From positions 21,367,933 to 21,431,932 of the forward strand of contig OY282608.1 of the NCBI GenBank assembly GCA_958298945.1: a stretch of 64,000 nt of DNA. Direction: 5' to 3'. Source of the stretch: Atherix ibis (taxonomy: Eukaryota > Arthropoda > Insecta > Diptera > Athericidae). The notes under the pieces were generated by a model that was not told where the DNA came from, did no database searches, and saw only the letters and a list, made by a program, of their open reading frames with translations. Made by a program: the position numbers and the translations under genes. Positions 14,050 to 28,800 of this stretch are shown in pieces (position 1 is the stretch's first letter; every line of letters starts with the position of its first letter).

Positions 14050-15924
14050 ACAAACCAACAAACCATCAAACGAACAAAGCAACAAACCAACAAGCCAACA
14101 AACCAACAAGCCAACAAACCAACAAACCAACAAACCAACAAACCAACATGCCAAGAAACCATCAAACTAAGTAACCAATAAGCCAACAAACCAACAAACC
14201 AACAAACCAACATGCCAACAAACCAACAAACCAACAAGCCAACAAACCAACAAACCAACAAACCAACAAGCCAACAAGCCGACAAACCAACAAACCAACA
14301 AACCAACAAGCCAACAAACCAACAAACCAACAAACCAACAAGCCAACAAACCAACAAGCCAACAAACCAACAAACCAACAAGCCAACAAACCAACAAACC
14401 AACAAACTAACAAACCAACAAACCAACAAACCAACAAACCAACAAATCAACAAGCCAACAAACCAACAAATAAATAAACCAACAAACAAAAAAACCAACA
14501 AACCAACAAACCAACAAGCCAACAAACCAACAAACCAACAAACCAACAAACCAACAAACCAACAAACCAAGTAACCAACAAGCCAATAAACCAACAAACA
14601 AACAAGCCAACAAGCCAACAAACCAACAAACCAACAAGCCAACAAACCAACAACACCAACAAGCCAACAAACCAACAAACCAACAAACCAACAAGCCAAC
14701 AAGCCAACAAACCAACAAACCAAAAAACCAACAAGCCAACAAACCAACAAACCAACAAACCAACAAGCCAACAAACCAACAAGCCAACAAACCAAGAAAC
14801 CAACAAACCAAGTAACCAAAAATCCAACAAACTAACAAACCAACAAGCTAACAAACCACCAAACCAACAAACCAACAAACCAAAAAGCCAACAAACCAAC
14901 AAACAGATAAACCAACAAACCAAAAAACCAACAAACCAACAAACCAACAAGCCCACAAACCAACACACCAACAAACCAACAAAACAAGTAACTAACAAGC
15001 CAACAAACCAACAAACCAACAAGCCAACAAGCCAACAAACCAACAAACCAACAAGCCAACAAACCAACAAAGCAACAAGCCAACAAACCAACAAATTAAC
15101 AAGCCAAGTAACCAAAAAGCCAACAAACTTACAAAACAATAAGCCAACAAACCAACAAACAACAAACCAACAAACCAACAAGCCAACAAACCAACAAACC
15201 AACAAGCCAACAAGCCAACAAACCAACAAACCAACAAGCCAACAAACCACCAAACCAACAAACTAACAAACCAACAAACTAACAAACCAACAAACCAACA
15301 AACCAACAAGCCAACAAACCAACAAATAAATAAACCAACAAACAAAAAAACCAACAAACCAACAAACCAACAAGCCAACAAACCAACAAACCAACAAACC
15401 AACAAACCAACAAACCAAGTAACCAACAAGCCAATAAACCAACAAACAAACAAGCCAACAAGCCAACAAACCAACAAACCAACAAGCCAACAAACCAACA
15501 ACACCAACAAGCCAACAAACCAACAAACCAACAAACCAACAAGCCAACAAGCCAACAAACCAACAAACCAAAAAACCAACAAGCCAACAAGCCAACAAAC
15601 CAACAAACCAACAAACCAACAAGCCAACAAACCAACAAGCCAACAAACCAAGAAACCAAAATACCAAGTAACCAAAAATCCAACAAACTAACAAACCAAC
15701 AAGCTAACAAACCAACAAACCAACAAACCAACAAGCCAACAAACAAATAAACCAACAAACCAAAAAACCAACAAACCAACAAACCAACAAGCCCACAAAC
15801 CAACACACCAACAAACCAACAAAACAAGTAACTAACAAGCCAATAAGCCAACAAACCAACAAACCAAAAAACCAACAAGCCAACAAACCAACAAACCAAC
15901 AAACCAACAAGCCAACAAACCAAC
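14050..15924 (+). repeat. About 1.9-kb part of a 3.5-kb higher-order repeat, copy 1
   Basis: The segment matches 17659-19445. The offset is 3,609 bp up to about 14460 and 3,521 bp after it, because the downstream copy lacks 88 bp (11 units). Tags are the CCATCAAACGAACAAAGC word at 14063, the CATGCC word near 14212, AAATAAATAAACC near 14467, the 9-bp units near 14650 and 15499, and AACTTACAAA near 15126. Much of the segment is also shared with the 10396-13725 repeat (12118-12924 matches 14447-15253, offset 2,329 bp). Confidence 0.85.
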
Positions 15925-17658
15925 AAGCCAACAAACCAAGAAACCAAAATACCAAGTAACCAAAAATCCAACAAACTAACAAACCAACAAGCTAACAAAC
16001 CAACAAACAAACAAGCCAACAAGCCAACAAACCAACAAACCAAAAAACCTACAAACCAACAAACCAAAAAACCAACAAACCAACAAGCCAACAAGCCAAC
16101 AAACCAACAAACTAACAAACCAACAAACGAACTAACCAAAAAACCAAAAAGGCAACAAACCAACAAGCCAACAAACCAACAAACCAAAAAACCAACAAAC
16201 CAACAAACCAAAAAACCAACAAACCAACAAGCCAACAAACCAACAAACCAACAAGCCAACAAACCAACAAACCAACAAACCAACAAAACAACAAACCAAC
16301 AAACCAAGTAACTAAAAAGCCAACAAACTAACAAACCAACAAGCCAACAAGCCAACAAACCAACAAACCAACAAACCAATAAAGTAACAAACCAACAAAC
16401 CAACAAACCAACAAGCCAACAAGCCAACAAACCAACAAACTAACAAACCTACAAACGAACTAACAAACAAACCAACAAGCCAACAAGCCAACAAGCCAAC
16501 AAACCAACAAACCAACAAACCAACAAACCAACAAACAAAGTAACCAACAAGCCAACAAACCAACAAACCAACAACCCAACAAGCCAACAAACCAACAAAC
16601 CAACAAGCCAACAAACCAACAAACCAACAAGGCAACAAACCAACAAACCAACAAACCAACAAACCAAAAAACCAACAAACCAACAAACCAACAAACCAAC
16701 AAACCAACAAACCAACAAACCAACAAGTCAACAAACCAACAAACCAACAAACCAACAAACCAAGCAACCAAAAAGCCAACAAACTAACAAACCAACAAGC
16801 CAACAAGCCAACAAACCAACAAGCCAACAAACCAGTAAACCAACAAAGTATCAAGCCAACAAGCCAACAAACCAACAAACCAACAAGCCAACAAACCAAC
16901 AAACCAACAAGCCAACAAGCCAATAAACCAACAAACCAAGTAACCAAAAAGCCAACAAACTAACAAACCAACAAGCCAACAAGCCAACAAACCAACAAAC
17001 CAACAAACCAACAAACCAACAAACCAACAAACCAACAAACCAACAAACCAACAAACCAACAAACCAAAAAACCAACAAACCAACAAGCCAACAAGCCAAC
17101 AAATCAACAAACTAACAAACCAACAAACAAACTAACCAACAAACCAACAAACCAACAAACCAACAAGCCAACAAGCCGACAAACCAACAAACCAACAAGT
17201 CAACAAACCAACAAACCAACAAACCAAAAAACCAAAAAGCCAACAAACTAACAAACCAACAAGCCAACAAACCAACAAGCCAACAAGCCAACAAACCAAC
17301 AAAGCAACAAACCAACAAACCAACAAACCAACAAGCCAACAAACCAACAAACCAACAAAACAAGTAACCTAAAAGCCATCAAACTAACAAACCAACAAGC
17401 CAACAAGGCAACAAGCCAACAAGCCAACAAACCAACAAACCAACAAGCCAACAAACTAACAGACCAACAAGCCAACAAACCAACAAACAAATAAACCAAC
17501 AAACCAACAAACCAACAAACCAACAAACCAACAAACCAAAAAACCAACAAACCAACAAGCCAACAAGCCAACAAACCAACAAACTAACAAACCAACAAAC
17601 GAACTAACCAACAAACCAACAAGCCAACAAGCCAACAAACCAACAAACCAAGTAACCA
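15925..17658 (+). repeat. Remainder of the 3.5-kb higher-order repeat, copy 1
   Basis: This block matches about 19446-21000 in part, with offsets moving from 3,393 (CG at 16128/19521) through about 3,401 to 3,409 bp. The steps are one or two units, consistent with gain of single 8-bp units in the second copy. Tags include CCTACAAACGAACTAAC near 16448, AAAGTATCAAGCC near 16846 and CCAGTAAACC near 16832, which recurs near 20241. From about 17245 it carries the CCTAAAAGCC and CTAACAGACC words of the 6-12 kb family. Confidence 0.75.
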
Positions 17659-20600
17659 ACAAACCAACAAACCATCAAACGAACAAAGCAACAAACCAAC
17701 AAGCCAACAAACCAACAAGCCAACAAACCAACAAACCAACAAACAAACAAACCAACATGCCAAGAAACCATCAAACTAAGTAACCAATAAGCCAACAAAC
17801 CAACAAACCAACAAACCAACATGCCAACAAACCAACAAACCAACAAGCCAACAAACCAACAAACCAACAAACCAACAAGCCAACAAGCCAACAAACCAAC
17901 AAACCAACAAACCAACAAGCCAACAAACCAACAAACCAACAAACCAACAAGCCAACAAACCAACAAGCCAACAAACCAACAAACCAACAAGCCAACAAAC
18001 CAACAAACCAACAAACTAACAAACCAACAAACCAACAAACCAACAAACCAACAAATCAACAAGCCAACAACCCAACAAATAAATAAACCAAAAAACCAAA
18101 AAGCCAATAAACCAACAAACAAACAAGCCAACAAGCCAACAAACCAACAAACCAACAAGCCAACAAACCAACAACACCAACAAGCCAACAAACCAACAAA
18201 CCAACAAACCAACAAGCCAACAAGCCAACAAACCAACAAACCAAAAAACCAACCAGCCAACAAACCAACAAACCAACAAACCAACAAGCCAACAAACCAA
18301 CAAGCCAACAAACCAAGAAACCAACAAACCAAGTAACCAAAAATCCAACAAACTAACAAACCAACAAGCTAACAAACCACCAAACCAACAAACCAACAAA
18401 CCAAAAAGCCAACAAACCAACAAACAGATAAACCAACAAACCAAAAAACCAACAAACCAACAAACCAACAAGCCCACAAACCAACACACCAACAAACCAA
18501 CAAAACAAGTAACTAACAAGCCAACAAACCAACAAACCAACAAGCCAACAAGCCAACAAACCAACAAACCAACAAGCCAACAAACCAACAAAGCAACAAG
18601 CCAACAAACCAACAAATTAACAAGCCAAGTAACCAAAAAGCCAACAAACTTACAAACCAATAAGCCAACAAACCAACAAACAACAAACCAACAAACCAAC
18701 AAGCCAACAAACTAACAAACCAACAAGCCAACAAGCCAACAAACCAACAAACCAACAAGCCAACAAACCACCAAACCAACAAACTAACAAACCAACAAAC
18801 TAACAAACCAACAAACCAACAAACCAACAAGCCAACAAACCAACAAATAAATAAACCAACAAACAAAAAAACCAACAAACCAACAAACCAACAAGCCAAC
18901 AAACCAACAAACCAACAAACCAACAAACCAACAAACCAAGTAACCAACAAGCCAATAAACCAACAAACAAACAAGCCAACAAGCCAACAAACCAACAAAC
19001 CAACAAGCCAACAAACCAACAACACCAACAAGCCAACAAACCAACAAACCAACAAACCAACAAGCCAACAAGCCAACAAACCAACAAACCAAAAAACCAA
19101 CAAGCCAACAAGCCAACAAACCAACAAACCAACAAACCAACAAGCCAACAAACCAACAAGCCAACAAACCAAGAAACCAAAATACCAAGTAACCAAAAAT
19201 CCAACAAACTAACAAACCAACAAGCTAACAAACCAACAAACCAACAAACCAACAAGCCAACAAACAAATAAACCAACAAACCAAAAAACCAACAAACCAA
19301 CAAACCAACAAGCCCACAAACCAACACACCAACAAACCAACAAAACAAGTAACTAACAAGCCAATAACCCAACAAACCAACAAACCAAAAAACCAACAAG
19401 CCAACAAACCAACAAACCAACAAACCAACAAGCCAACAAACCAACAAACCAACAAACCAAAAAACCAACAAACCAACAAGCCAACAAGCCAACAAACCAA
19501 CAAACTAACAAACCAACAAACGAACTAACCAAAAAACCAAAAAGGCAACAAACCAACAAGCCAACAAACCAACAAACCAAAAAACCAACAAACCAACAAA
19601 CCAAAAAACCAACAAACCAACAAGCCAACAAGCCAACAAACCAACAAACCAACAAGCCAACAAACCAACAAACCAACAAACCAACAAAACAACAAACCAA
19701 CAAACCAAGTAACTAAAAAGCCAACAAACTAACAAACCAACAAGCCAACAAGCCAACAAACCAACAAACCAACAAACCAATAAAGTAACAAACCAACAAA
19801 CCAACAAACCAACAAGCCAACAAGCCAACAAACCAACAAACTAACAAACCTACAAACGAACTAACAAACAAACCAACAAGCCAACAAGCCAACAAGCCAA
19901 CAAACCAACAAACCAACAAACCAACAAACCAACAAACCAACAAACAAAGTAAGCAACAAGCCAACAAACCAACAAACCAACAACCCAACAAGCCAACAAA
20001 CCAACAAACCAACAAGCCAACAAACCAACAAACCAACAAGGCAACAAACCAACAAACCAACAAACCAACAAACCAAAAAACCAACAAACCAACAAACCAA
20101 CAAACCAACAAACCAACAAACCAACAAACCAACAAGTCAACAAACCAACAAACCAACAAACCAACAAACCAAGCAACCAAAAAGCCAACAAACTAACAAA
20201 CCAACAAGCCAACAAGCCAACAAACCAACAAGCCAACAAACCAGTAAACCAACAAAGTATCAAGCCAACAAGCCAACAAACCAACAAACCAACAAGCCAA
20301 CAAACCAACAAACCAACAAGCCAACAAGCCAATAAACCAACAAACCAAGTAACCAAAAAGCCAACAAACTAACAAACCAACAAGCCAACAAGCCAACAAA
20401 CCAACAAACCAACAAACCAACAAACCAACAAACCAACAAACCAACAAACCAACAAACCAAAAAACCAACAAACCAACAAACCAACAAGCCAACAAGCCGA
20501 CAAACTAACAAACCAACAAGTCAACAAACCAACAAACCAACAAACCAAAAAACCAAAAAGCCAACAAACTAACAAACCAACAAGCCAACAAACCAACAAG

Positions 20601-21100
20601 CCAACAAGCCAACAAACCAACAAAGCAACAAACCAACAAACCAACAAACCAACAAACCAACAAACCAACAAGCCAACAAACTAACAAACCAACAAACGAA
20701 CTAACCAACAAACCAACAAGCCAACAAGCCAACAAACCAACAAAACAACAAACCAACAAACCAAGTAACCAACAAGCCAACAAACCAACAAACCAACAAA
20801 CCAACAAACCAAAAAGCCAACAAACCAACAAACCAACAAGCCAACAAACCAACAAACCAACAAACCAAAAAACCAACAAACCAACAAACCAACAAACCAA
20901 CAACCCAACAAACCAACAAACCAACAAACCAAGTAACCAAAAAGCCAACAAACTAACAAGCCAACAAGCCAACAAACCAACAAGCCAACAAGCCAACAAA
21001 CCAACAAACCAACAAAGCAACAAACCAACAAACCAACAAACCAACAAGCCAACAAACCAACAAACCAACAAACCAACAAACCAACAAACCAAGTAACCAA
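17659..21100 (+). repeat. 3.5-kb higher-order repeat, copy 2, with an 88-bp deletion
   Basis: This is the second copy of the 14050-17600 block. Near 18069-18105 it lacks 88 bp present in copy 1. The junction reads AAACCAAA AAACCAAA directly after the AAATAAATAAACC word and then rejoins at AAGCCAATAAACC. The 9-bp units near 18172 and 19019 are retained. Similarity to copy 1 fades after about 20.5 kb, where spaced CAAGTAACCAAAAAGCC words dominate. Confidence 0.78.
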
Positions 21101-23100
21101 AAAGCCAACAAACTAACAAACAAACAAGCCAACAAGCCAACAAACCAACAAGCCAACAAACCAACAAACCAACAAAGCAACAAGCCAACAAGCCAACAAA
21201 CCAACAAACCAACAAGCCAACAAACCAACAAACCAACAAGCCAACAAACCAACAAACCAACAAACCAAGTAACCAAAAAGCCAACAAACTAACAAACCAA
21301 CAAGCCAACAAGCTAACAAACTAACAAACCAACAAACCAACAAGCCAACAAACCAACAAACAAATAAACCAACAAACCAACAAACCAACAAACCAAGAAA
21401 CCAACAAACCAAAAAACCAACAAACCAACAAGCCAACAAGCCAACAAACCAACAAACTAACAAACCAACAAACGAACTAACCAACAAACCAACAAACCAA
21501 CAAACTAACAAGCCAACAAGCCAACAAACCAACAAACCAACAAGCCAACAAACCAACAAACCAACAAACCAACAAACCAACAAACCAAGTAACCAAAAAG
21601 CCAACAAACTAACAAACCAACAAGCCAACAAGCCAACAAACCAACAAACCAACAAACCAACAAACCAAGTAACCAAAAAGCCAACAAACTAACAAACCAA
21701 TAAGCCAACAAGCCAACAAACCAACAAACCAACAAAGCAACAAGCCAACAAGCCAACAAACCAACAAACCAACAAGCCAACAAACCAACAAACCAACAAT
21801 CCAACAAGCCAACAAACCAACAAACCAACAAACCAACAAACCAAGTAACCAAAAGCCAACAAACTAAGAAACCAACAAGCCAAAAAGCCAACAAACTAAC
21901 AAACCAACAAGCCAACAAACCAACAAACCAAAAAACCAACAAACCAACAAACCAAAAAACCAACAAACCAACAAGCCAACAAGCCAACAAACCAACAAAC
22001 TAACAAACCAACAAACAAACTAACCAAAAAACCAGAAAGGCAACAAACCAACAAGCCGACAAACCAACAAACCAAAAAACCAACAAACCAACAAACCAAA
22101 AAACCAACAAACCAACAAGCCAACAAGCCAACAAACCAACAAACCAACAAGCCAACAAACCAACAAACCAAAAAACCAAAAAGGCAACAAACTAACAAAC
22201 CAACAAGCCAACAAACCAACAAGCCAACAAGCCAACAAACCAAAAAACCAACAAAGTAACAAACCAACAAACCAACAAACCAACAAGCCAACAAGCCAAC
22301 AAACCAACAAGCCAACAAGCCAACAAACCAACAAACCAACAAACCAACAAACCAACAAACCAAGTAAGCAACAAGCCAACAAACCAACAAACCAACAAGC
22401 CAACAAGCCAACAAACCAACAAACCAACAAGCCAACAAACCAACAAACCAACAAGCCAACAAACCAACAAACCAACAAACCAAAAAACCAACAAACCAAC
22501 AAACCAACAAACCAACAAACCAACAAACCAACAAGCCAACAAACCAACAAACCAACAAACCAACAAACCAAACAACGAAAAAGCCAACAAACTAACAAAC
22601 CAACAAGCCAACAAACCAACAAGCCAAAAAGCAGACAAACCAACATACCAACAAAGCAACAAACTAACAAACCAACAAACCAACAAACCAACAAACCAGC
22701 AAGCCAACAGACCAACAAACTAACAAACCAACAAACGAACTAACCAACAAACCAACATGCCAACAAGCCAACAAACCAACAAACCAACAAACCAAGTAAC
22801 CAAAAAGACAACAAGCTAACAAACCAACAAGCCAACAAGTCAACAAAACAACAAACCAACAAACCAGCAAGCCAACAAACCAACAAACAAATAAACCAAC
22901 AAACCAACAAACCAACAACCCAACAAACCAACAAACCAAAAAACCAACAAACCAAAAAACCAACAAACCAACATGCCAACAAACCAACAAACCATTAAAC
23001 TAACAAACCAACAAACGAACTAACCAACAAACCAACAAGCCAACAAGCTAACAAACCAACAAACCAACAAACCAACAAACCAACAAACCAACAAACTAAG
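21101..23100 (+). repeat. Satellite block related to the left end of the window
   Basis: Positions of about 22068-23027 align with 1001-1960 at an offset near 21,067 bp. They share the rare word CCAAACAACGAAAAAGCC, the CATACCAACAAAGC word near 1577/22643, the CCAGCAAGCCAACAGACC word near 1629/22697 and AAAAAGACAACAAGC near 1735/22804. The two copies differ by scattered substitutions, for example AAGCCAAC against AAGCAGAC near 22630, so this is an older duplication than those at 2-14 kb. Confidence 0.8.
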
Positions 23101-25830
23101 TAACCAACAAGCCAACAAACCAACAAATCAACAAGCCAACAAGCCAACAAACCAACAAACCAACAAGCCAACAAACCAACAAACCAACAAACTAACAAAC
23201 CAACAAACCAACAAACCAACAAACCAACAAGGCAACAATCCAACAAACAAATAAACCAACAAACCAACAAACCAACAAGCCAACAAACCAACAAACCAAC
23301 AAACCAACAAACCAAGTAACCAACAAGCCAACAAACCAACAAACCAACGAGCCAAGAAGCCAACAAACCAACAAACCAACAAGCCAAGAAACCAAAAAAC
23401 CAACAAGCCAACAAGCCAACAAACCAACAAACCAACAAACCAACAAACCAACAAACTAACAAACCAACAAGCCAACAAACCAACAAACAAATAAACCAAC
23501 AAACCAACAAACCAAGTAACCAAAAAGACAACAAGCTAACAAACCAACAAGCCAACAAGTCAACAAAACAACAAACCAACAAACCAGCAAGCCAACAAAC
23601 CAACAAACAAATAAACCAACAAACCAACAAACCAACAAACCAAAAAACCAACAAACCAACAAGCCAACAAACCAACAAACCATTAAACTAACAAACCAAC
23701 AAACTAACAAACCAACAAGCCAACAAGGCAACAAGCCAACAAGCCAACAAACCAACAAACCAACAAGCCAACAAACTAACAAACCAACAAGCCAACAAAC
23801 CAACAAACAAATAAACCAACAAACCAACAAACCAACAAACCAACAAACCAACAAACCAAAAAACCAACAAACCAACAAGCCAACAAGCCAACAAACCAAC
23901 AAACTAACAAACCAACAAACGAACTAACAAACAAACCAACAAGCCAACAAGCCAACAAACCAACAAACCAACAAACCAACAAACTAAATAACCAACAAGC
24001 CAACAAACCAACAAACCAACAAGCCAACAAACCAACAAACCAACAAACCAACAAGCCAACAAGCCAACAAACCAACAAACCAACAAACCAACAAGCCAAC
24101 AAACCAACAAACCAACAAACCAACAAACCAACAAACCAACAAGCCAACAAACCAACACACCAACAAACCAACAAACCAACAAGCCAACAAACCAACAAAT
24201 TAACAAGCCAACAAACCAAGAAACCAACAAACCAACAAACCAACAAGCCAATAAACCAACAAACCAACAAACCAAGTAACCAAAAAGCCAACAAACTAAC
24301 AAACCAACAAGCCAACAAACCAACAAACCAAAAAACCAACAAGCCAACAAGCCAACAAACCAACAAACCAAAAAACCAAGAAGCCAACAAACCAACAAAC
24401 CAACAAACCAACAAGCCAACAAACCAACAAGCTAACAAACCAAGAAACCAACAAACCAAGTAACCAAAAAGCCAACAATCTAACAAACCAACAAGCCAAC
24501 AAACCAACAAACCAACAAACAAATAAACCAACAAACCAAAAAACCAACAAACCAACAAACCAACAAGCCCACAAACCAACAAACCAACAAACCAACAAAC
24601 CAAGTAGCCAACAAGCCAACAAACCAACAAACCAACAAGCCAACAAACCAACAAACCAACAAGCCAACAAACCAACAAACCAACAAACCAACAAACCAAC
24701 AAGCCAACAAACCAACAAACCAAGTAACCAAAAAGCCAACAAACTAACAAATCAACAAACCAACAAACCAACAAGCCAACAAGCCAACAAACAAACAAAC
24801 CAACAAAGCAACAAACCAACAAACCAACAAACCAACAAACCAACAAGCCAACAAGGCAACAAACCAACAAATTAACAAACCAACAAGCCAACAAACCAAC
24901 AAACCAACAAACCAACAAGCTAACAAACCAACAAACCAACAAACCAAGTAACCAAAAAGCCAACAAACTAACAAACCAACAAGCCAACACACGAACAAAC
25001 CAACAAACCAACAAGCCAACAAGCCAACAAACCAACAAACCAACAAACCAACAAGCCAACCAACCAACAAGCCAACAAACCAACAAACCAACAAACCAAG
25101 TAACCAACAAACCATCAAACCATCAAACGAACAAAGCAACAAACCAACAAGCCAACAAACCAACAAGCCAACAAACCAACAAACCAACAAACCAACAAAC
25201 CAACATGCCAAGAAACCAGCAAACTAAGTAACCAATAAGCCAACAAACCAACAAACCAACAAACCAACAAACCAACAAACCAACAAACCAACAAGCCAAC
25301 AAACCAACATACCAACAAAACAAGTAACCAAAAAGCCATCAAACTAACAAACCAACAAGCCAACAAGGAAACAAGCCAACAAGCCAACAAACCAACAAAC
25401 CAACAAGCCAACAAACTAACAAACCAACAAGCCAACAAACCAACAAACAAATAAACCAACAAACCAACAAACCAACAAACCAACAAACCAACAAACCAAA
25501 AAACCAACAAACCAACAAGCCAACAAGCCAACAAACCAACAAACTAACAAACCAACAAACGAACTAACCAACAAACCAACAAGCCAACAAGCCAACAAAC
25601 CAACAAACCAAGTAACCAACAAACCAACAAACCATCAAACGAACAAAGCAACAAACCAACAAGCCAACAAACCAACAAGCCAACAAACCAACAAACCAAC
25701 AAACCAACAAACCAACATGCCAAGAAACCAGCAAACTAAGTAACCAATAAGCCAACAAACCAACAAACCAACAAACCAACATGCCAACAAACCAACAAAC
25801 CAACAAGCCAACAAACCAACAAACCAACAA
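23101..25830 (+). repeat. Mosaic satellite block carrying words from the 2-6 kb and 6-12 kb families
   Basis: The first part carries AAAAAGACAACAAGC twice (near 22803 and 23523) and AAGGCAAC words. The middle, near 23990-24620, carries CTAAATAACC, AATTAACAAGCC, CCAAGAAACC and AAGCCCACAAACC in the order seen at 2749-3400. From about 24790 to 25780 it carries the CCAACCAACCAAC tract, CATGCCAAGAAACC and AAAGCC plus CATC words of the 6341-7530 family. Family blocks are therefore joined in the same order as at 2-7.5 kb, which suggests a diverged copy of that larger region. Confidence 0.75.
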
Positions 25831-28800
25831 GCCAACAAGCTAACAAACCAACAAACCAACAAACCAACAAGCCAACAAACCAACAAACCAACAAACCAAC
25901 AAACCAACAAGCCAACAAACCAACAAGCCAACAAACCAACAAACCAACAAGCCAACAAACCAACAAACCAACAAACTAACAAACCAACAAACCAACAAAC
26001 CAACAAACCAACAAATCAACAAGCCAACAAACCAACAAATAAATAAACCAATAAACAAAAAAACCAACAAACCAACAAACCAACAAGCCAACAAACCAAC
26101 AAACCAACAAACCAACAAACCAACAAGCCAACAAACCAACAACACCAACGAGCCAACAAACCAAGAAACCAACAAACCAACAAGCCAACAAGCCAACAAA
26201 CCAACAAACCAAAAAACCAACAAGCCAACAAACCAACAAACCAACAAACTAACAAGCCAACAAACCAACAAGCCAACAAACCAAGAAACCAACAAACCAA
26301 GTAACCAAAAATCCAACAAACTAACAAACCAACAAGCTAACAAACCACCAAACCAACAAACCAACAAACCAAAAAGCCAACAAACCAACAAACAAATAAA
26401 CCAACAAACCAAAAAACCAACAAACCAACAAACCAACAAGCCCACAAACCAACACACCAACAAACCAACAAAACAAGTAACTAACAAGCCAACAAACCAA
26501 CAAACCAACAAGCCAACAAGCCAACAAACCAACAAACCAACAAGCCAACAAACCAACAAAGCAACAAGCCAACAAACCAACAAATTAACAAACCAAGTAA
26601 CCAAAAAGCCAACAAACTTACAAACCAATAAGCCAACAAACCAACAAACAACAAACCAACAAACCAACAAGCCAACAAACCAACAAACCAACAAGCCAAC
26701 AAGCCAACAAACCAACAAACCAACAAGTTAACAAACCACCAAACCAACAAACTAACAAACCAACAAACCAACAAACCAACAAACCAACAAACCAACAAGC
26801 CAACAAACCAACAAATAAATAAACCAACAAACAAAAAAACCAACAAAACAACAAACCAACAAGCCAACAAACCAACAAACCAACAAACCAAGTAGCCAAC
26901 AAGCCAATAAACCAACAAACAAACAAGCCAACAAGCCAACAAACCAACAAACCAACAAGCCAACAAACCAACAACACCAACAAGCCAACAAACCAACAAA
27001 CCAACAAACCAACAAGCCAACAAGCCAACAAACTAACAAACCAAAAAACCAACAAGCCAACAAACCAACAAACCAACAAACCAACAAGCCAACAAACCAA
27101 GAAAACAAAATACCAAGTAACCAAAAATCCAACAAACTAACAAACCAACAAGCTAACAAACCAAAAAAACCAACAAACCAACAAGCCAACAAACCAACAA
27201 ACAAATAAACCAACAAACCAAAAAACCAACAAACCAACAAACCAACAAGCCCACAAACCAACACACCAACAAACCAACAAAACAAGTAACTAACAAGCCA
27301 ACAAACCAACAAACCAACAAGCCAACAAGCCAACAAACCAACAAACCAACAAGCCAACAAACCAACAAAGTAACAAACCAACAAACCAACAAATTAACAA
27401 ACCAAGTAACCAAAAAGCCAACAAACTTACAAACCAGTAAGCCAACAAACCAACAAACAACAAACCAACAAACCAACAAGCCAACAAACCAACAAACCAA
27501 CAAGCCAACAAGCCAACAAACCAACAAACCAACAAGGCAACAAACCACCAAACCAACAAACTAACAAACCAACAAACCAACAAACCAACAAACCAACAAT
27601 CCAACAAACCAACAAACAAATAAACCAACAAACCAAAAAACCAACAAACCAACAAACCAACAAGCCAACAAACCAACAAACCAACAAACCAACAAACCAA
27701 GTAACCAACAAGCCAACAAACCAACAAACCAACAAGCCAACAAGTCAACAAACCAACAAACCAACAAGCCAACAAACCAACAAACCAACAAACCAACAAA
27801 CCAACAAACCAACAAATCAACAAGCCAACAAACCAACAAATAAATAAACCAACAAACAAAAAAACCAACAAACCAACAAACCAACAAGCCAACAAACCAA
27901 CAAACCAACAAACCAACAAACCAACAAACCAACAAACCAAGTAACCAACAAGCCAATAAACCAACAAACAAACAAGCCAACAAGCCAACAAACCAACAAA
28001 CCAACAAGCCAACAAACCAACAACACCAACAAGCCAACAAACCAACAAACCAACAAACCAACAAGCCAACAAGCCAACAAACCAACAAACCAAAAAACCA
28101 ACAAGCCAACAAACCAACAAACCAACAAACCAACAAGCCAACAAACCAACAAGCCAACAAACCAAGAAACCAACAAACCAAGTAACCAAAAATCCAACAA
28201 ACTAACAAACCAACAAGCTAACAAACCACCAAACCAACAAACCAACAAACCAAAAAGCCAACAAACCAACAAACAAATAAACCAACAAACCAAAAAACCA
28301 ACAAAGCAACAAACCAACAAGCCCACAAACCAACACACCAACAAACCAACAAAACAAGTAACTAACAAGCCAACAAACCAACAAACCAACAAGCCAACAA
28401 GCCAACAAACCAACAAACCAACAAGCCAACAAACCAACAAAGCAACAAGCCAACAAACCAACAAATTAACAAACCAAGTAACCAAAAAGCCAACAAACTT
28501 ACAAACCAATAAGCCAACAAACCAACAAACAACAAACCAACAAACCAACAAGCCAACAAACCAACAAACCAACAAGCCAACAAGCCAACAAACCAACAAA
28601 CCAACAAGCCAACAAACCACCAAACCAACAAACTAACAAACCAACAAACCAACAAACCAACAAACCAACAAACCAACAAGCCAACAAACCAACAAATAAA
28701 TAAACCAACAAACAAAAAAACCAACAAACCAACAAACCAACAAGCCAACAAACCAACAAACCAACAAACCAACAAACCAACAAACCAACAAACCAAGTAA

